From: an uncultured Desulfobacterales bacterium
GTDB lineage: Bacteria > Desulfobacterota > Desulfobulbia > Desulfobulbales > Desulfocapsaceae
Assembly (NCBI GenBank): GCA_937915545.1
Contig: CALGIJ010000012.1
Span: 186,001-250,000 of the forward strand
Direction of reading: 5' to 3'
DNA length: 64,000 bases
The translations under genes and the position numbers were made by a program. The notes under the pieces were generated by a model that saw only the letters and a program-made list of their open reading frames with translations, was not told where the DNA came from and made no database searches. Numbering within the stretch: the first letter of the stretch is position 1; each line of letters starts with the position of its first letter. Of this stretch, positions 8,166-18,164 are shown piece by piece.

Positions 8166-9710
8166 ATGAAGACACCACGCGCCAGCGGCATCCTCGCCCA
8201 TATCACCTCGCTGCCCTCCCCTTTCGGGATCGGCGACATCGGCCCGGCCAGCCAGGCTTTCATCGATTTCCTGGTCGCCAGCGGGCAGAGCTGCTGGCAA
8301 TTCCTGCCGGCCGGGCCCACCGACGAGGTCTTCGACAACTCGCCCTATATGAGTACCTCGGCCTTCGCCGGCTCGCCGCTGCTCCTCTCACCGCAATGGC
8401 TGGCGGAAGACGGGCTGCTTGGCGAGGACGAACTGGCCGCGCCGCCGGCCTTCTCCCCCTACAGCACCCGTTACCAGGAGGTGCGGCGCTATAAGACCGA
8501 TCTTCTCGGCCGAGCCTTCTCTCGTTTTTCGGCCGAGGGCGACGAAGGCTTCGCCCTCTTCTGCGCCGCTTCCCCCTGGCTAGACGACTACGCCCTCTAT
8601 ATGGCGCTTAAAGAGGTATACCGCGATTGCGCCTGGCAGCAGTGGCCCGAAGACCTCGCCCGCCGCCAGCCCGCAGCGCTGCTGCTTGCGAAAGCACGCT
8701 ACCGCGAGCGTTTCGAGTACTTCCGTTTCGAACAGTACCAGTTCTTCCGCCAGTGGCAGCGCCTTCGCCGTTATGCCGGGGAGCAGGGCATCAGCCTGTT
8801 CGGCGACCTGCCGATCTACGTTGGCGGCGACAGCGTCGACGTCTGGGCTCACCAGGCCATCTTCGAGCTCGATGCGACCACCCTGCTGCCAACGAGGGTG
8901 GCCGGCGTGCCGCCCGACTACTTCAGCGCCACCGGGCAGCGCTGGGGCAACCCCCTCTATCGCTGGCAGGACAGGGACGAGGCGGTGCAGAAGGAACTCT
9001 ACGACTGGTGGCAGAGGCGGCTCGCTCACAGTTTTGCCATGGTCGACATGACCCGTATCGACCACTTCCGCGGCTTCGAGTCCTACTGGGCCATTCCCGC
9101 CGAGTGCGCCACGGCGGTGGAGGGAGGCTGGCTGCCGGGCCCGGGGAGCCAGTTCTTTGCCAGGATGGAAGAAAAGCTCGGCCCTCTGGCCATCGTCGCC
9201 GAGGACCTCGGCGTCATTACCGGCGAGGTGGAGCGTTTGCGCGACAGCTGCGGCTTCCCGGGGATGAAGGTGCTGCAGTTCGCCTTCGACGGCAACTGCG
9301 ACAACTCCTTTCTGCCCTGCAACTACACCACCACCAACTGCCTGGTCTATACCGGCACCCACGATAACGACACCACCGTCGGCTGGTTTCTCGACGAGAA
9401 GATGGACGACCGGCAGCGCTCGCTCATCAAACGCACCGCCAACGGCAGCCTGCACGACTTCAAGGGCATCCATCACGACCTCATCTACCTTGCCCTCTCG
9501 TCGATTGCCCGGCTGGCCATCATTCCGCTGCAGGATGCCCTCGGTTTCGGCAGCGACTGCCGTATGAACGTCCCCGGCCAGGCCACTGGCAACTGGCGCT
9601 GGCGCTGCGCCCCCGAGTTTCTCAGCGCCGACCTCGCCACCGGCCTGCGCCAGGTCACCGAACTGTTCGCCCGCGGTCGAAAAGAGCCCCTCAAAGTCGA
9701 AAAGAAATGA
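8166..9710 (+). CDS. malQ: 4-alpha-glucanotransferase (amylomaltase, GH77)
   Basis: MalQ transfers alpha-1,4-glucan segments between maltodextrins in the cytoplasm and supports glycogen or maltodextrin turnover. The start RASGILAHITSLPSPFGIGD is the classic GH77 N-terminus. The catalytic nucleophile is the Asp in MVDMTRIDHFRGFESYW near residue 300, the acid/base Glu is in VAEDLGVIT near 345, and the transition-state Asp is in YTGTHDNDTTVGW near 400. The length of 514 residues is normal for GH77. It stands alone, and the tRNA-Glu promoter begins directly after its stop codon. Confidence 0.96.
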   Translation: MKTPRASGILAHITSLPSPFGIGDIGPASQAFIDFLVASGQSCWQFLPAGPTDEVFDNSPYMSTSAFAGSPLLLSPQWLAEDGLLGEDELAAPPAFSPYSTRYQEVRRYKTDLLGRAFSRFSAEGDEGFALFCAASPWLDDYALYMALKEVYRDCAWQQWPEDLARRQPAALLLAKARYRERFEYFRFEQYQFFRQWQRLRRYAGEQGISLFGDLPIYVGGDSVDVWAHQAIFELDATTLLPTRVAGVPPDYFSATGQRWGNPLYRWQDRDEAVQKELYDWWQRRLAHSFAMVDMTRIDHFRGFESYWAIPAECATAVEGGWLPGPGSQFFARMEEKLGPLAIVAEDLGVITGEVERLRDSCGFPGMKVLQFAFDGNCDNSFLPCNYTTTNCLVYTGTHDNDTTVGWFLDEKMDDRQRSLIKRTANGSLHDFKGIHHDLIYLALSSIARLAIIPLQDALGFGSDCRMNVPGQATGNWRWRCAPEFLSADLATGLRQVTELFARGRKEPLKVEKK

Positions 9711-9740
9711 TTGACAAGGCCACCACCGCCCGGGTATATA
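9711..9740 (+). promoter_or_regulatory. sigma-70 promoter of tRNA-Glu
   Basis: A consensus -35 TTGACA (9711-9716) is followed after 18 bases by a -10-like TATATA (9735-9740). The predicted start is a few bases before the tRNA at 9753. The -35 abuts the malQ stop codon. Confidence 0.75.
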
Positions 9741-9752
9741 AGGCCACCATTT

Positions 9753-9828
9753 GGCCCCATCGTCTAGCGGCCTAGGACACTGGCCTCTCACGCCGGTAAC
9801 AGGGGTTCGAGTCCCCTTGGGGTCACCA
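9753..9828 (+). tRNA. tRNA-Glu (CTC anticodon)
   Basis: The 76-base sequence folds as a cloverleaf. The acceptor arms GGCCCCA and TGGGGTC are followed by A and an encoded CCA end. The D arm has TCTAGCGGCCTAGGACA, the anticodon loop CCTCTCA carries anticodon CTC (reads GAG), and the T arm contains GGTTCGAGTCC. It has its own promoter and a terminator just downstream. Confidence 0.97.
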
Positions 9829-9840
9829 AAGCCAAATCAA

Positions 9841-9871
9841 CCGTCTGGAAGAAATTCCAGGCGGTTTTTTT
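9841..9871 (+). terminator. intrinsic terminator after tRNA-Glu
   Basis: A 9-bp stem (CCGTCTGGA at 9841-9849 with TCCAGGCGG at 9856-9864, one G-T pair) with a 6-base loop is followed by seven T residues. Confidence 0.9.
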
Positions 9872-10170
9872 GTTTGTGGCAAGCACTTTACCCAGAGCTC
9901 AGCCGAAGGCGGGTGGCGGCTGCCTGAAGCAGGTCGTCGTCTTGCGCGGCAGAAGCCATGCTTCTTGCGCCTGGCTCCTGCCGTTGCTGGTTCCAACCAA
10001 TGCCACTCCAGATCTATCGGCACCTCGATGCGTTCTTCCGCAACGGGACAATTAATGGGCTAACAAATTGATATTTCATCAGTTATCAACCACACCCCCG
10101 ACACTTCGTTCTTTGATCTCCCTAGCCCATACGGGGATTACTGAGGGAACAGCGCCAAGCCAATCTTCCC
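9872..10170. other. non-coding region between tRNA-Glu terminator and corA end
   Basis: About 300 bases with only short overlapping frames and no recognisable gene, RNA or repeat. From about 10030 it is AT-richer than the surrounding sequence. It lies at the 3' ends of two converging units, so little regulation is expected here. Confidence 0.5.
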
Positions 10171-11256
10171 TTACAGCCACTTTCGCTTCTTGAACACCAC
10201 CAGCATGGCGACGCCCAAGCTGGCCATGCCCGCCAGCACCAGATAATAGCCCCACTTCCAGTGCAGTTCCGGCATATTCTCGAAATTCATGCCATAGACG
10301 CCGGCGATAAAGGTGAGGGGGATGAAGATAGTCCCGATGATGGTCAAGACCTTCATGACCTCATTCATCTTGTTGCTGTTACTCGACAGGAGGGTATCGT
10401 GCATGCCGCCGATAATGTCGCGATAGGTCTCGACCATATCGATGATCTGCACCGCATGATCATAGAGATCACGCAAAAACATCTTGGTCGAGGCGCCGAT
10501 GAGCGGTGAGGTACTCTTGGCGATGGTGGAGATCTCATCACGAAGCGGCCAGACAACCTTGCGCAAGAAGACGATTTCCCGCTTCAGACGGTGGATATCC
10601 CGCAGATGCGTCGACTTCGGCATGGTCAGAATCTCATCGTCGATATTCTCGAGGTGGTCGCCGAACTCCTCCAGGGTGACAAAATATTCGTCAACGACAC
10701 GGTCGAGTATGGCATAGGCCAGATAGTCGAAACCCTCCTTTCGTATCCGCCCCTTGTTGGCGCGGATACGCTCACGCAAGGCGTCGAGCAGCTGGCACTC
10801 CCCCTCCAGGAAGGAAATGACGAATTTGTCACCAAGGATGACACTGACGTTCTCATGGGCGATGGCTTTGGCGCCTTTATCGAAGCTGAGCATCTTCATG
10901 GCGAAAAAGATATAGTCGCCAAACTCTTCGACTTTAGGGCGCTGGCTGGTGTTGGAAATATCTTCGGTGGTCAGCGGATGCAGCTCAAAGACCACGGCCA
11001 GCCTCTGGATGGCGCCGACATCGTGGATGCCGATGACATTGATCCATGTCGTTTCGTTGCTGTCCCGCAGCCGCCGGCAGTCCTCGATCGTCGCGTCATT
11101 GACCTCCTCTAGGTGGTCCCCCGAGAAGCTGATGACATCGATCTTGACCACCTCCTGTTTCTGTTCCCCGACAAAGACCGGGGTGCCGGGAGGCAGCCCC
11201 GCCTTGCCTCTTCGCGAGACTGCCTTGCCGTTTTTCACTCGACTGGTTTTTCTCAT
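10171..11256 (-). CDS. corA: CorA-family magnesium/cobalt transporter
   Basis: This is a 361-residue metal-ion channel of the inner membrane. The long N-terminal cytoplasmic domain includes HPLTTEDISNTSQRPKVEEFGDYIFF near residues 95-120. Near the end are two membrane helices with the signature loop YGMNFENMP near residue 325, the GMN selectivity motif of the CorA family, and then a short basic tail (FKKRKWL). A strong GGAGGGGG ribosome site precedes the ATG. The family takes up Mg2+, and some members Co2+ or Ni2+. Cobalt uptake would suit the cobalamin genes nearby, but nothing here distinguishes the ion. Confidence 0.93.
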   Translation of the reverse strand: MRKTSRVKNGKAVSRRGKAGLPPGTPVFVGEQKQEVVKIDVISFSGDHLEEVNDATIEDCRRLRDSNETTWINVIGIHDVGAIQRLAVVFELHPLTTEDISNTSQRPKVEEFGDYIFFAMKMLSFDKGAKAIAHENVSVILGDKFVISFLEGECQLLDALRERIRANKGRIRKEGFDYLAYAILDRVVDEYFVTLEEFGDHLENIDDEILTMPKSTHLRDIHRLKREIVFLRKVVWPLRDEISTIAKSTSPLIGASTKMFLRDLYDHAVQIIDMVETYRDIIGGMHDTLLSSNSNKMNEVMKVLTIIGTIFIPLTFIAGVYGMNFENMPELHWKWGYYLVLAGMASLGVAMLVVFKKRKWL

Positions 11257-11291
11257 ACCCCCTCCGCCTTCCCGGCCGGGCTGACACTCAC

Positions 11292-11774
11292 TTACCTGGC
11301 AGAAGTCCGCCGCGCCCCGTCACCGATCTTCTCCGCCTCGATAACCATCAGGGTTATGGTGCTCCGCGAAACCATCTTCTCTTCCTGGCCGCGGACATCG
11401 TAGACCGTCGACTGGGCGACGATGACCCTGCTTCCCTGGCTGAGAATTTCCGAACGGCAGATGAGCCCCTGACCATGGGCGGGCCGCATGAAGTTGATTT
11501 TGAACTCGATGGTGAGGATTCTCCTGTCTTCGGCGACCACCGTGTAGGCGGCATAGCCGGCCGTGTGGTCGGACATCGTCGCGATCACCCCGGCGTGAAT
11601 GAAATTGTCCTGGGTCTTGTGGTCGTCGGTCACCGTCAGGGCCGATTCAAAAAAACCCCTGCCAACCTCCACCGCCCGAAGACCGCAGAACTTGATGAAA
11701 CCGCGGCAAAAATCCTTGCGCAGGAACTCCGCCCTGGCTGGTGCTATCCTTTCCATACCCTGCGAACCTTCCAT
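11292..11774 (-). CDS. PaaI-like hotdog-fold thioesterase
   Basis: This is a 160-residue single hotdog-domain protein. The central helix motif HAGVIATMSDHTAGYAAYT (about residues 60-78) matches the HGG-AxxADxAxG pattern of PaaI/YbgC-like acyl-CoA thioesterases, with Asp as the likely catalytic residue. Strands such as TIEFKINFMRPAHGQGL follow. The acyl substrate cannot be read from the sequence. The gene stands upstream of corA in the same direction with a 35-base gap, and they may be co-transcribed. A second Met at residue 7 could be the true start. Confidence 0.82.
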   Translation of the reverse strand: MEGSQGMERIAPARAEFLRKDFCRGFIKFCGLRAVEVGRGFFESALTVTDDHKTQDNFIHAGVIATMSDHTAGYAAYTVVAEDRRILTIEFKINFMRPAHGQGLICRSEILSQGSRVIVAQSTVYDVRGQEEKMVSRSTITLMVIEAEKIGDGARRTSAR

Positions 11775-11800
11775 GTTAAATGAACCACTCTGCGCCTGCG

Positions 11801-12202
11801 CTACTCTTTGGCCCCGGCGGCAACGAGAATGTTCTCAATGTCCTTATGGCCTCTGGTCCTGGCGAACTGCAGGGCGTTGGCAGTCGGTTTGGCACCGTTG
11901 CCGAGAAGCCATTTGACCATCTCCGTCTGGCCCCTGCCTGCGGCAAGGCCGATGGCAGCACCACCGCCGGAGTTGACATTCATGCCGGCGTCGACAAAAA
12001 GCCGCACCGCCGTCATATCACCGGCGCCAGCCGCCTTGGCGAACTGCTGCTCGCTGTATTCGATATTCATCTGGGCGAGCGCTTGCCGCGCCTCCCCCTG
12101 GCTTTGGGCTGAAGCGACATTGCCCACGACAAGGACCAAGAAAACCGCCAGGGCAATGACAATCCCCGGTATACGTTTGATACAATGCAGAAATCTTTTC
12201 AT
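11801..12202 (-). CDS. exported ankyrin-repeat protein
   Basis: This is a 133-residue protein with an N-terminal signal peptide or anchor (basic MKRFLHCIKR, then a hydrophobic stretch ending near VASAQ, a plausible signal peptidase site). The rest is about two and a half ankyrin repeats: AKAAGAGDMTAVRLFVDAGMNVN, AAIGLAAGRGQTEMVKWLLGNG and a final partial copy. Such small periplasmic ankyrin proteins bind partner proteins, but no partner is identifiable here. It lies next to the decayed patch 12388-12950. Confidence 0.8.
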   Translation of the reverse strand: MKRFLHCIKRIPGIVIALAVFLVLVVGNVASAQSQGEARQALAQMNIEYSEQQFAKAAGAGDMTAVRLFVDAGMNVNSGGGAAIGLAAGRGQTEMVKWLLGNGAKPTANALQFARTRGHKDIENILVAAGAKE

Positions 12203-12387
12203 GACTTCTCTCCTTTTGTGGTGGCTATGTAGGTAGAAGAGGCTAGGTCTTTTCTATCTCTACCTCTTCCGGTACAGATGCCCGAGCAAGGACTCATATC
12301 GCCTTTCCTCTTGAAACGTCCCACGACCAGATTGCGACACCCATGCTGACAACACCCCAATCATATGTTTTTTTCAATGCAGAACAG

Positions 12388-12408
12388 CCGCCGACCTGAA
12401 GTCGGCGG
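12388..12408 (-). repeat. end hairpin of an IS200/IS605-type element
   Basis: A perfect 8-bp stem (CCGCCGAC, 5-base loop, GTCGGCGG) lies about 60 bases beyond the end of the transposase remnant. IS200/IS605 elements carry subterminal hairpins instead of inverted repeats, and a CCGAC-loop-GTCGG right-end hairpin is typical. A second palindrome (ACCGGCA at 12441-12447 with TGCCGGT at 12456-12462) lies between it and the transposase stop. Confidence 0.6.
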
Positions 12409-12468
12409 GATTGCTGATCGCGGACTGAAAATCCAGCAATACCGGCATGTTTGGCTGCCGGTTTAAGG

Positions 12469-12730
12469 TTAGACGTCAAACCCATCCGAGGGCTTCGGTT
12501 CAAAATGATGCGAAAGATACTCCTGAATCATTTCCTTCTTCATCTCAACCGCGGTGACACAGATATGATCCCTTGCTAAAAATGTTGCGGCCAATACCGC
12601 TTTTTCACCTGCGGAAACTCTTCGAAGATTTTCCGCAATGATTTTCCTTGCACCCAGCGCATGATTTTCGATGGCGAAACATCAGGGGGATCTAACACAA
12701 AGATATGGATATGATCCTTACTGACCACTC
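12469..12730 (-). pseudogene. IS200/IS605-type transposase (TnpA, Y1 family), decayed fragment
   Basis: Read on the minus strand, the segment gives GVVSKDHIHIFVLDPPDVSPSKI, then a KGKSLRKIFEEFPQVKKRYWPQ stretch, then after a frame change the tail ARDHICVTAVEMKKEMIQEYLSHHFEPKP. This corresponds to the C-terminal two thirds of a TnpA single-strand transposase: the HUH-like H-I-H, the KG-S motif, and the helix that usually carries the catalytic Tyr. The N-terminal third is missing and at least one frameshift (about 12575) separates the halves, so it cannot be active. It ends at a TAA at 12469. Confidence 0.8.
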
Positions 12731-12744
12731 CTAAAAAACTCTAA

Positions 12745-12950
12745 ATCCAGGAAGCGAACGAAAACGCCAGCCAGAGTTCGATGGTATCGCAGGCCATCAC
12801 CACAGACATAACTGAAATGAATCAGGCCGCCCGACAGCTCGAGAGAAACTCGGGTTCGGTGCGTGAAAGCTCGCTCAAACTGGCAAGCCTGACCAACAAC
12901 CTCAACACTCTGCCGGCCCAGTGCAAACTCGTCGAGAAAGGCATGCCCTT
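12745..12950 (+). pseudogene. 3' fragment of a methyl-accepting chemotaxis protein
   Basis: In frame from about 12745 the sequence reads IQEANENASQSSMVSQAI, then DITEMNQAARQLERNS, then SLKLASLTNNLNTLPAQCKL. This matches the last C-terminal coiled-coil residues of the MCP signalling domain, after the receptor tip, including a typical LNTLVAQFKL-like ending. The rest of the receptor is absent. The frame is closed by TAA at 12742-12744, immediately next to the IS remnant. It has no start signal and is probably dead sequence. It implies that a chemotaxis receptor gene was lost here, possibly through the insertion element. Confidence 0.75.
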
Positions 12951-12976
12951 CCGGCAAGGCGGCAGAGGGCCAGAGA

Positions 12977-14402
<1,426 letters not shown>

Positions 14403-14416
<14 letters not shown>

Positions 14417-16091
14417 GGGGATGTCCGTCACGTAGTGGCGGCCGAGCCGCCAGGGGGCTGCACAGGGGCAGCGACAGCGTCACTTCGACCCCCTCGGCCT
14501 GGGCCCGCGGGGCAACGTCAATGCTGCCACCGAGCCGCTCCATGATGGTGTGGCAGACGAAGAGTCCGAGGCCGGTTCCCCGCCCCCCTTCCTTGGTAGT
14601 GAAAAAGGGGTCGAAGATATTGGGCAGATCTTCACCACGTATGCCGAGGCCATTGTCGGCGATGCGCACCACTAAGGTGGCGCGTGGGCTTTGCGCAGGC
14701 GGGGCGGAGAGGCCGAGGTCGTTTTCCTCCAGGTGCTCCCGCGCGCCCTCGCCGCCATTTTCCCGGGTCTCCCCGATCCGCTGCGCATCGCCATCCCTTT
14801 CCACGCCATCGCCTGCGTCTTTGCCGCCATTGTCGGTGGCAATGACGATCTCCGCCTCCCTGTCACCAAGGTCGGCGGTGGCGTCGAGGGCGTTGAGCAG
14901 GCAGTTGAGGAGCACCTGGCGCAGGGCATCACGGTCGACCAGCACGTGGTCGTCGGCGGCGCGGTAGTCCGTAACCACATGGCAACCGGCAAAACTCTTT
15001 TGCACCGAGAGAAAAGAGAGGACATCGTCGAGAAGCCCATGGGCTGCCACCATTTCCGGTTGTTTCTCTCCCGGCCGGGCAAAGTCGAGCAGGCCGCGGA
15101 TGAGCCCCTTGATGCGGTCCAGTTCCTGCTGCGCCTTGTCGGAGAAGCGCAAACGCTCCGCCGCCGAGAGATCATCCCGCGCCAGCAGCTCGACATAGCC
15201 CTGGATGATCGACAGGGGGTTGCCGATCTCATGGGCAAGGCCGGCGGAGAGACGCCCGGCGGTGGCCAGCTTTTCGGAGCGTATCACCATGTCGTTTCTC
15301 TGGCGCAGCTCGCGGTTGACCTCCTCGAGCTTTCTCACCGTGCTTCGCAAGGTGCGGTTATCGCTCTCGATGCGCTCGAGCAGCCCGTGAAAACTGAGCG
15401 AGAGGCGACGAAAGGCCCCGTCGCCCTCGCGAATGGGGAAGAACCCCTGCTGCTCGGTCCCGTACTCCTCGGTCTTGCGCAGCAGCAAGTCGAGGGGACG
15501 AAAGAGCGAACGATCGAGACGGAAGAAGACGAGCAGGCCGAAGACGGCCAGATTGACCGCGAGGTAGACGGCGGCGAGGCGCAACTCGCCGCGATAGCGA
15601 TCATAAATGCGGGACAGCGGCCGTTCCGCCGAGAGCGCCCCGACGAGGCGACCCTCATCATAAAGAGGTACGGCAACGATGGCCGCCTCGCGGCCGAGAA
15701 AAAAGATATTCCAGCTGTGTCCGGCATAGCCGGCCACGGCCCTGCCCTCCGCCATGGCCGCCTCCGCCTGCAGCAGATGCTGTTCGCCATGGCGACAGGC
15801 CGATTTGCGCGCCGCCACCATCGGCGGAGGTGTCACCGCCACGCAGCCAAAGGATGAAGCGCCGCTCTCGGTTGCGGCTGGAGGCGCCAATCGCCTGACC
15901 AGCTCGTCGTCAGGCAGTCCTCCGGCCATGGCGGCGACGGTCATCAGGGTCCCTTTGGCGGCACTCACCTCCTCGCGGATGGCAGCGCGAACCCCATAAT
16001 ATATAAGGACCATGCTCTGCAGGCCCATCGCCAGGCCAAGCATGACGATGATGGTGGCCATCAGCCGGCCGGTCAGTCCGTTTCCCGCCAT
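14403..16091 (-). CDS. membrane sensor histidine kinase
   Basis: A membrane helix near residues 10-30 and a second near 185-205 flank a periplasmic sensor of about 150 residues. A HAMP-like linker follows, then a coiled coil and the HisKA domain with the phospho-acceptor His in GLAHEIGNPLSIIQGY near residue 290. The ATPase domain shows the N box (LLNCLLNALDA), G1 (VRIADNGLGI), the F box (IFDPFFTTKEGG) and G2 (RGTGLGLFVC). An unusual acidic, Gly-rich insert of roughly 45 residues (around residues 415-465) lies between the N and G1 boxes. GGAGAAG precedes the ATG. It pairs with the NtrC-type regulator downstream. The stimulus is unknown. Confidence 0.9.
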
Positions 16092-16250
16092 CTTCTCCCG
16101 CCTTTCGCCACCCCCGCCCTGTGCGCCTGCCGCGGCGGACGGGTAAGATCTTCATCTATCAAAGAGCGTTCTGAAAAAACTTGCAAAGATTTTTTCGGCG
16201 AAAAGGGCGGCCAAACAGGTGTCAAAGGGAATAGTATCCGAAACAGGCCT

Positions 16251-16976
16251 TCAGCCGCGGCGCACCACCATGGTCGAGAAATAGTGGATCTCACGGCCAC
16301 AGGCCTGGCGAATATCCTTCCAGATCGTCTGGTCATCGAGGCTGGAGCGCTCCACCAGCACCGCCTGGTCAAGCAGACCCTCGGATTCAAGCAGGGCGAC
16401 GAGACGGTCCATGACCTTATGCACCTTCATGAACACGGTAACATCGGCCAGGCGCAGCATCTCGCGGATGCGCTCGTCGGCGAAGGTGGCCGGGATGACC
16501 ACCAGTCGCTCGTCGCCGAGGCAGAGGGGCATGGCGGCGCTGGCGGCGCTGGCGCCGATGGCCGAAACCCCGGGGACGATGGCGATCTTCGTTTCGGGGT
16601 CATGGGTGAGCAGCGTTTCGCAGACATAAAATCCGGTGGAGTAGATGGCCGGGTCGCCTAGGGTGGGAAAGACCACATCCTCGCCTCTGGTCAGGCAGGA
16701 AGTGATGGTTTCGGCCGCCTGCCGCCAGGCCTCGGCCACCTCGGGGTCGACCTCCTGGCCGCGGTGGATGGGCTTCATCGGAAAGCGGTGGCTGAGGATG
16801 GTCTTGCCCTCGCGGGAAACCACGCCGGAGACGATCTTCAGCGCCATGCTGCCGCCGTTGTCGAAGGCCGAAGGCACAAACCAGGTTCGACACCTATTGA
16901 GCAGCTGCACCGCCTTGAGCGTCAGCAGCTGCGGATCTCCGGGGCCCACCCCGACGACATGAAACGTTCCCCGCAT
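16251..16976 (-). CDS. cbiL: precorrin-2 C20-methyltransferase CbiL
   Basis: CbiL methylates C20 of cobalt-sirohydrochlorin (cobalt-precorrin-2), the step after CbiK. The tetrapyrrole methylase fold is evident: FHVVGVGPGDPQLLTLKA at the start, VVFPTLGDPAIYSTGFYV near residue 95, IVPGVSAIGASAA near 130, and FMKVHKVMDRLVALL near 180. The length (241 residues) fits. I place the start at the ATG at 16976 with GAGGA five bases upstream. It follows cbiK on the minus strand but is separated from it by an apparent terminator, so it may be expressed partly by read-through from the riboswitch-controlled transcript. Confidence 0.92.
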   Translation of the reverse strand: MRGTFHVVGVGPGDPQLLTLKAVQLLNRCRTWFVPSAFDNGGSMALKIVSGVVSREGKTILSHRFPMKPIHRGQEVDPEVAEAWRQAAETITSCLTRGEDVVFPTLGDPAIYSTGFYVCETLLTHDPETKIAIVPGVSAIGASAASAAMPLCLGDERLVVIPATFADERIREMLRLADVTVFMKVHKVMDRLVALLESEGLLDQAVLVERSSLDDQTIWKDIRQACGREIHYFSTMVVRRG

Positions 16977-17003
16977 AGTCTTCCTCAACACCTGATGATA
17001 CCG

Positions 17004-17037
17004 AAAAAAGGCGGCGGGCCAGGCAGATGCCCGCCGC
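17004..17037 (-). terminator. intrinsic terminator between cbiK and cbiL
   Basis: On the minus strand a perfect 9-bp GC-rich stem (GCGGCGGGC with GCCCGCCGC; plus-strand arms 17011-17019 and 17029-17037) is followed by C and six T. It lies 25 bases after the cbiK stop and 28 bases before the cbiL start. Confidence 0.8.
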
Positions 17038-17061
17038 TCTCGATGGTTCCGCCAGTGGCGG

Positions 17062-18045
17062 TTATTTCAGGGTCAGCCCCCGCTCCCGCGCCGCATCGGC
17101 GATATGCTCGACGAAGATCGCGGCAAAGGCGGCGCTCGAACCAAGCCCCTGCAGCACCGGCTGCACGGCATAGCCGGCGGCGGCAAGTTGACTCTTCCAG
17201 GATTCGCTCTCCGCCCCGGCCATATCGTTTTGCGCATGGTCTCCAGCGGTGATCATGAACGGCTTGAGCACCACCTTTTTCGAAGAGGCCCCAGCAAGAC
17301 GCGGCATGATATCCTCCAGGGATGGCGTACCCTCGACCACGCCGATGAAGATCTCCATGCCGGGATAGGCCTGGCGCAGCTTCTTCTCCGTCTCGGCATA
17401 GACCCCGGTGGACCAGTTCTCGTTACCATGGCCCATATAAACCAAGCTGGCTCCGGCAGCACGCGCCAGTTCGACGTCTTCCTGCAAGGATGTGACGAGG
17501 CGGTCGATATCCTCGTGATAGGAATAGAGGTCGCCGGGCATGCCCATGGCGGGACGGCCCATGACCACCGTCTCGAAGGGGCGCCACTTGCTCTTCAGGG
17601 TGCGGATGCCCGCCAGGGCGGCAACATAACTGTTGAGGTCATGGGATTGCTCCATGAAGAACATGTGCGTAGGCTGGACGATGATCTGGCGATACCCGTC
17701 CTCCTGCAGATCGCCCATGGCCTGGATGATGTTCTTGACGTCGAGGACCTCCTCAGGCACTCCCTGGGCGAGCCACTTCTCGCGCTCGGCGCGGCGCTTC
17801 TTCCACACAGACCGAACGATATTGGAGGTGAAGGTGATGCGCACCTCGGTGTGCGGATAGGCGGCGCGCACCGCCCGGGTTATATTGTCGAGGGACTGCA
17901 CCGCCTCCGGCACGGTGGTACCGAAGCTGGCGAGGAGTATGGCGGTCTTGGCCTCGGCGGCTTCATTGCCGGAGGCAAAGGCCGGGCGGGCAGAGCAGAG
18001 CAGGACGAAGGCGAACAGCAGCATGGCGACACGGGTAACAGGCAT
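17062..18045 (-). CDS. cbiK: sirohydrochlorin cobaltochelatase CbiK, with signal peptide
   Basis: CbiK inserts Co2+ into sirohydrochlorin to start the anaerobic cobalamin route. The mature part begins KTAILLASFGTTVPEAV, the standard CbiK opening. Metal-binding His residues are seen in IIVQPTHMFFMEQSHD and in VYMGHGNENWST, and later in ITAGDHAQNDMAG. The first 25 residues (VAMLLFAFVLLCSARPAFAS) form a clear signal peptide with an AFA-S-type cleavage site, so the protein should be periplasmic. Exported CbiK of this kind is known in Desulfovibrio (CbiKP). An AAAAGGAGAG ribosome site precedes the ATG. The transcript leader contains a cobalamin riboswitch and a terminator. Confidence 0.93.
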   Translation of the reverse strand: MPVTRVAMLLFAFVLLCSARPAFASGNEAAEAKTAILLASFGTTVPEAVQSLDNITRAVRAAYPHTEVRITFTSNIVRSVWKKRRAEREKWLAQGVPEEVLDVKNIIQAMGDLQEDGYRQIIVQPTHMFFMEQSHDLNSYVAALAGIRTLKSKWRPFETVVMGRPAMGMPGDLYSYHEDIDRLVTSLQEDVELARAAGASLVYMGHGNENWSTGVYAETEKKLRQAYPGMEIFIGVVEGTPSLEDIMPRLAGASSKKVVLKPFMITAGDHAQNDMAGAESESWKSQLAAAGYAVQPVLQGLGSSAAFAAIFVEHIADAARERGLTLK

Positions 18046-18078
18046 GATCTCTCCTTTTCATGTTGCGATGCGGAGACG

Positions 18079-18111
18079 AAAAATCCCCGAATCATGGAAT
18101 GATCCGGGGAT
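18079..18111 (-). terminator. riboswitch-associated intrinsic terminator upstream of cbiK
   Basis: A 13-bp imperfect stem (plus-strand arms 18083-18095 and 18099-18111; ATCCCCGGATCAT pairs with ATGATTCGGGGAT on the minus strand, with one mismatch) and a 3-base loop are followed by five T. It sits between the cobalamin riboswitch and the cbiK start, the expected place for the off-state terminator of a transcriptional riboswitch. Confidence 0.88.
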
Positions 18112-18164
18112 GCCCTGTGTTCCTCGTATCTGTTGGCTCACCCTTTTCCACGGGATGGCGTTAA

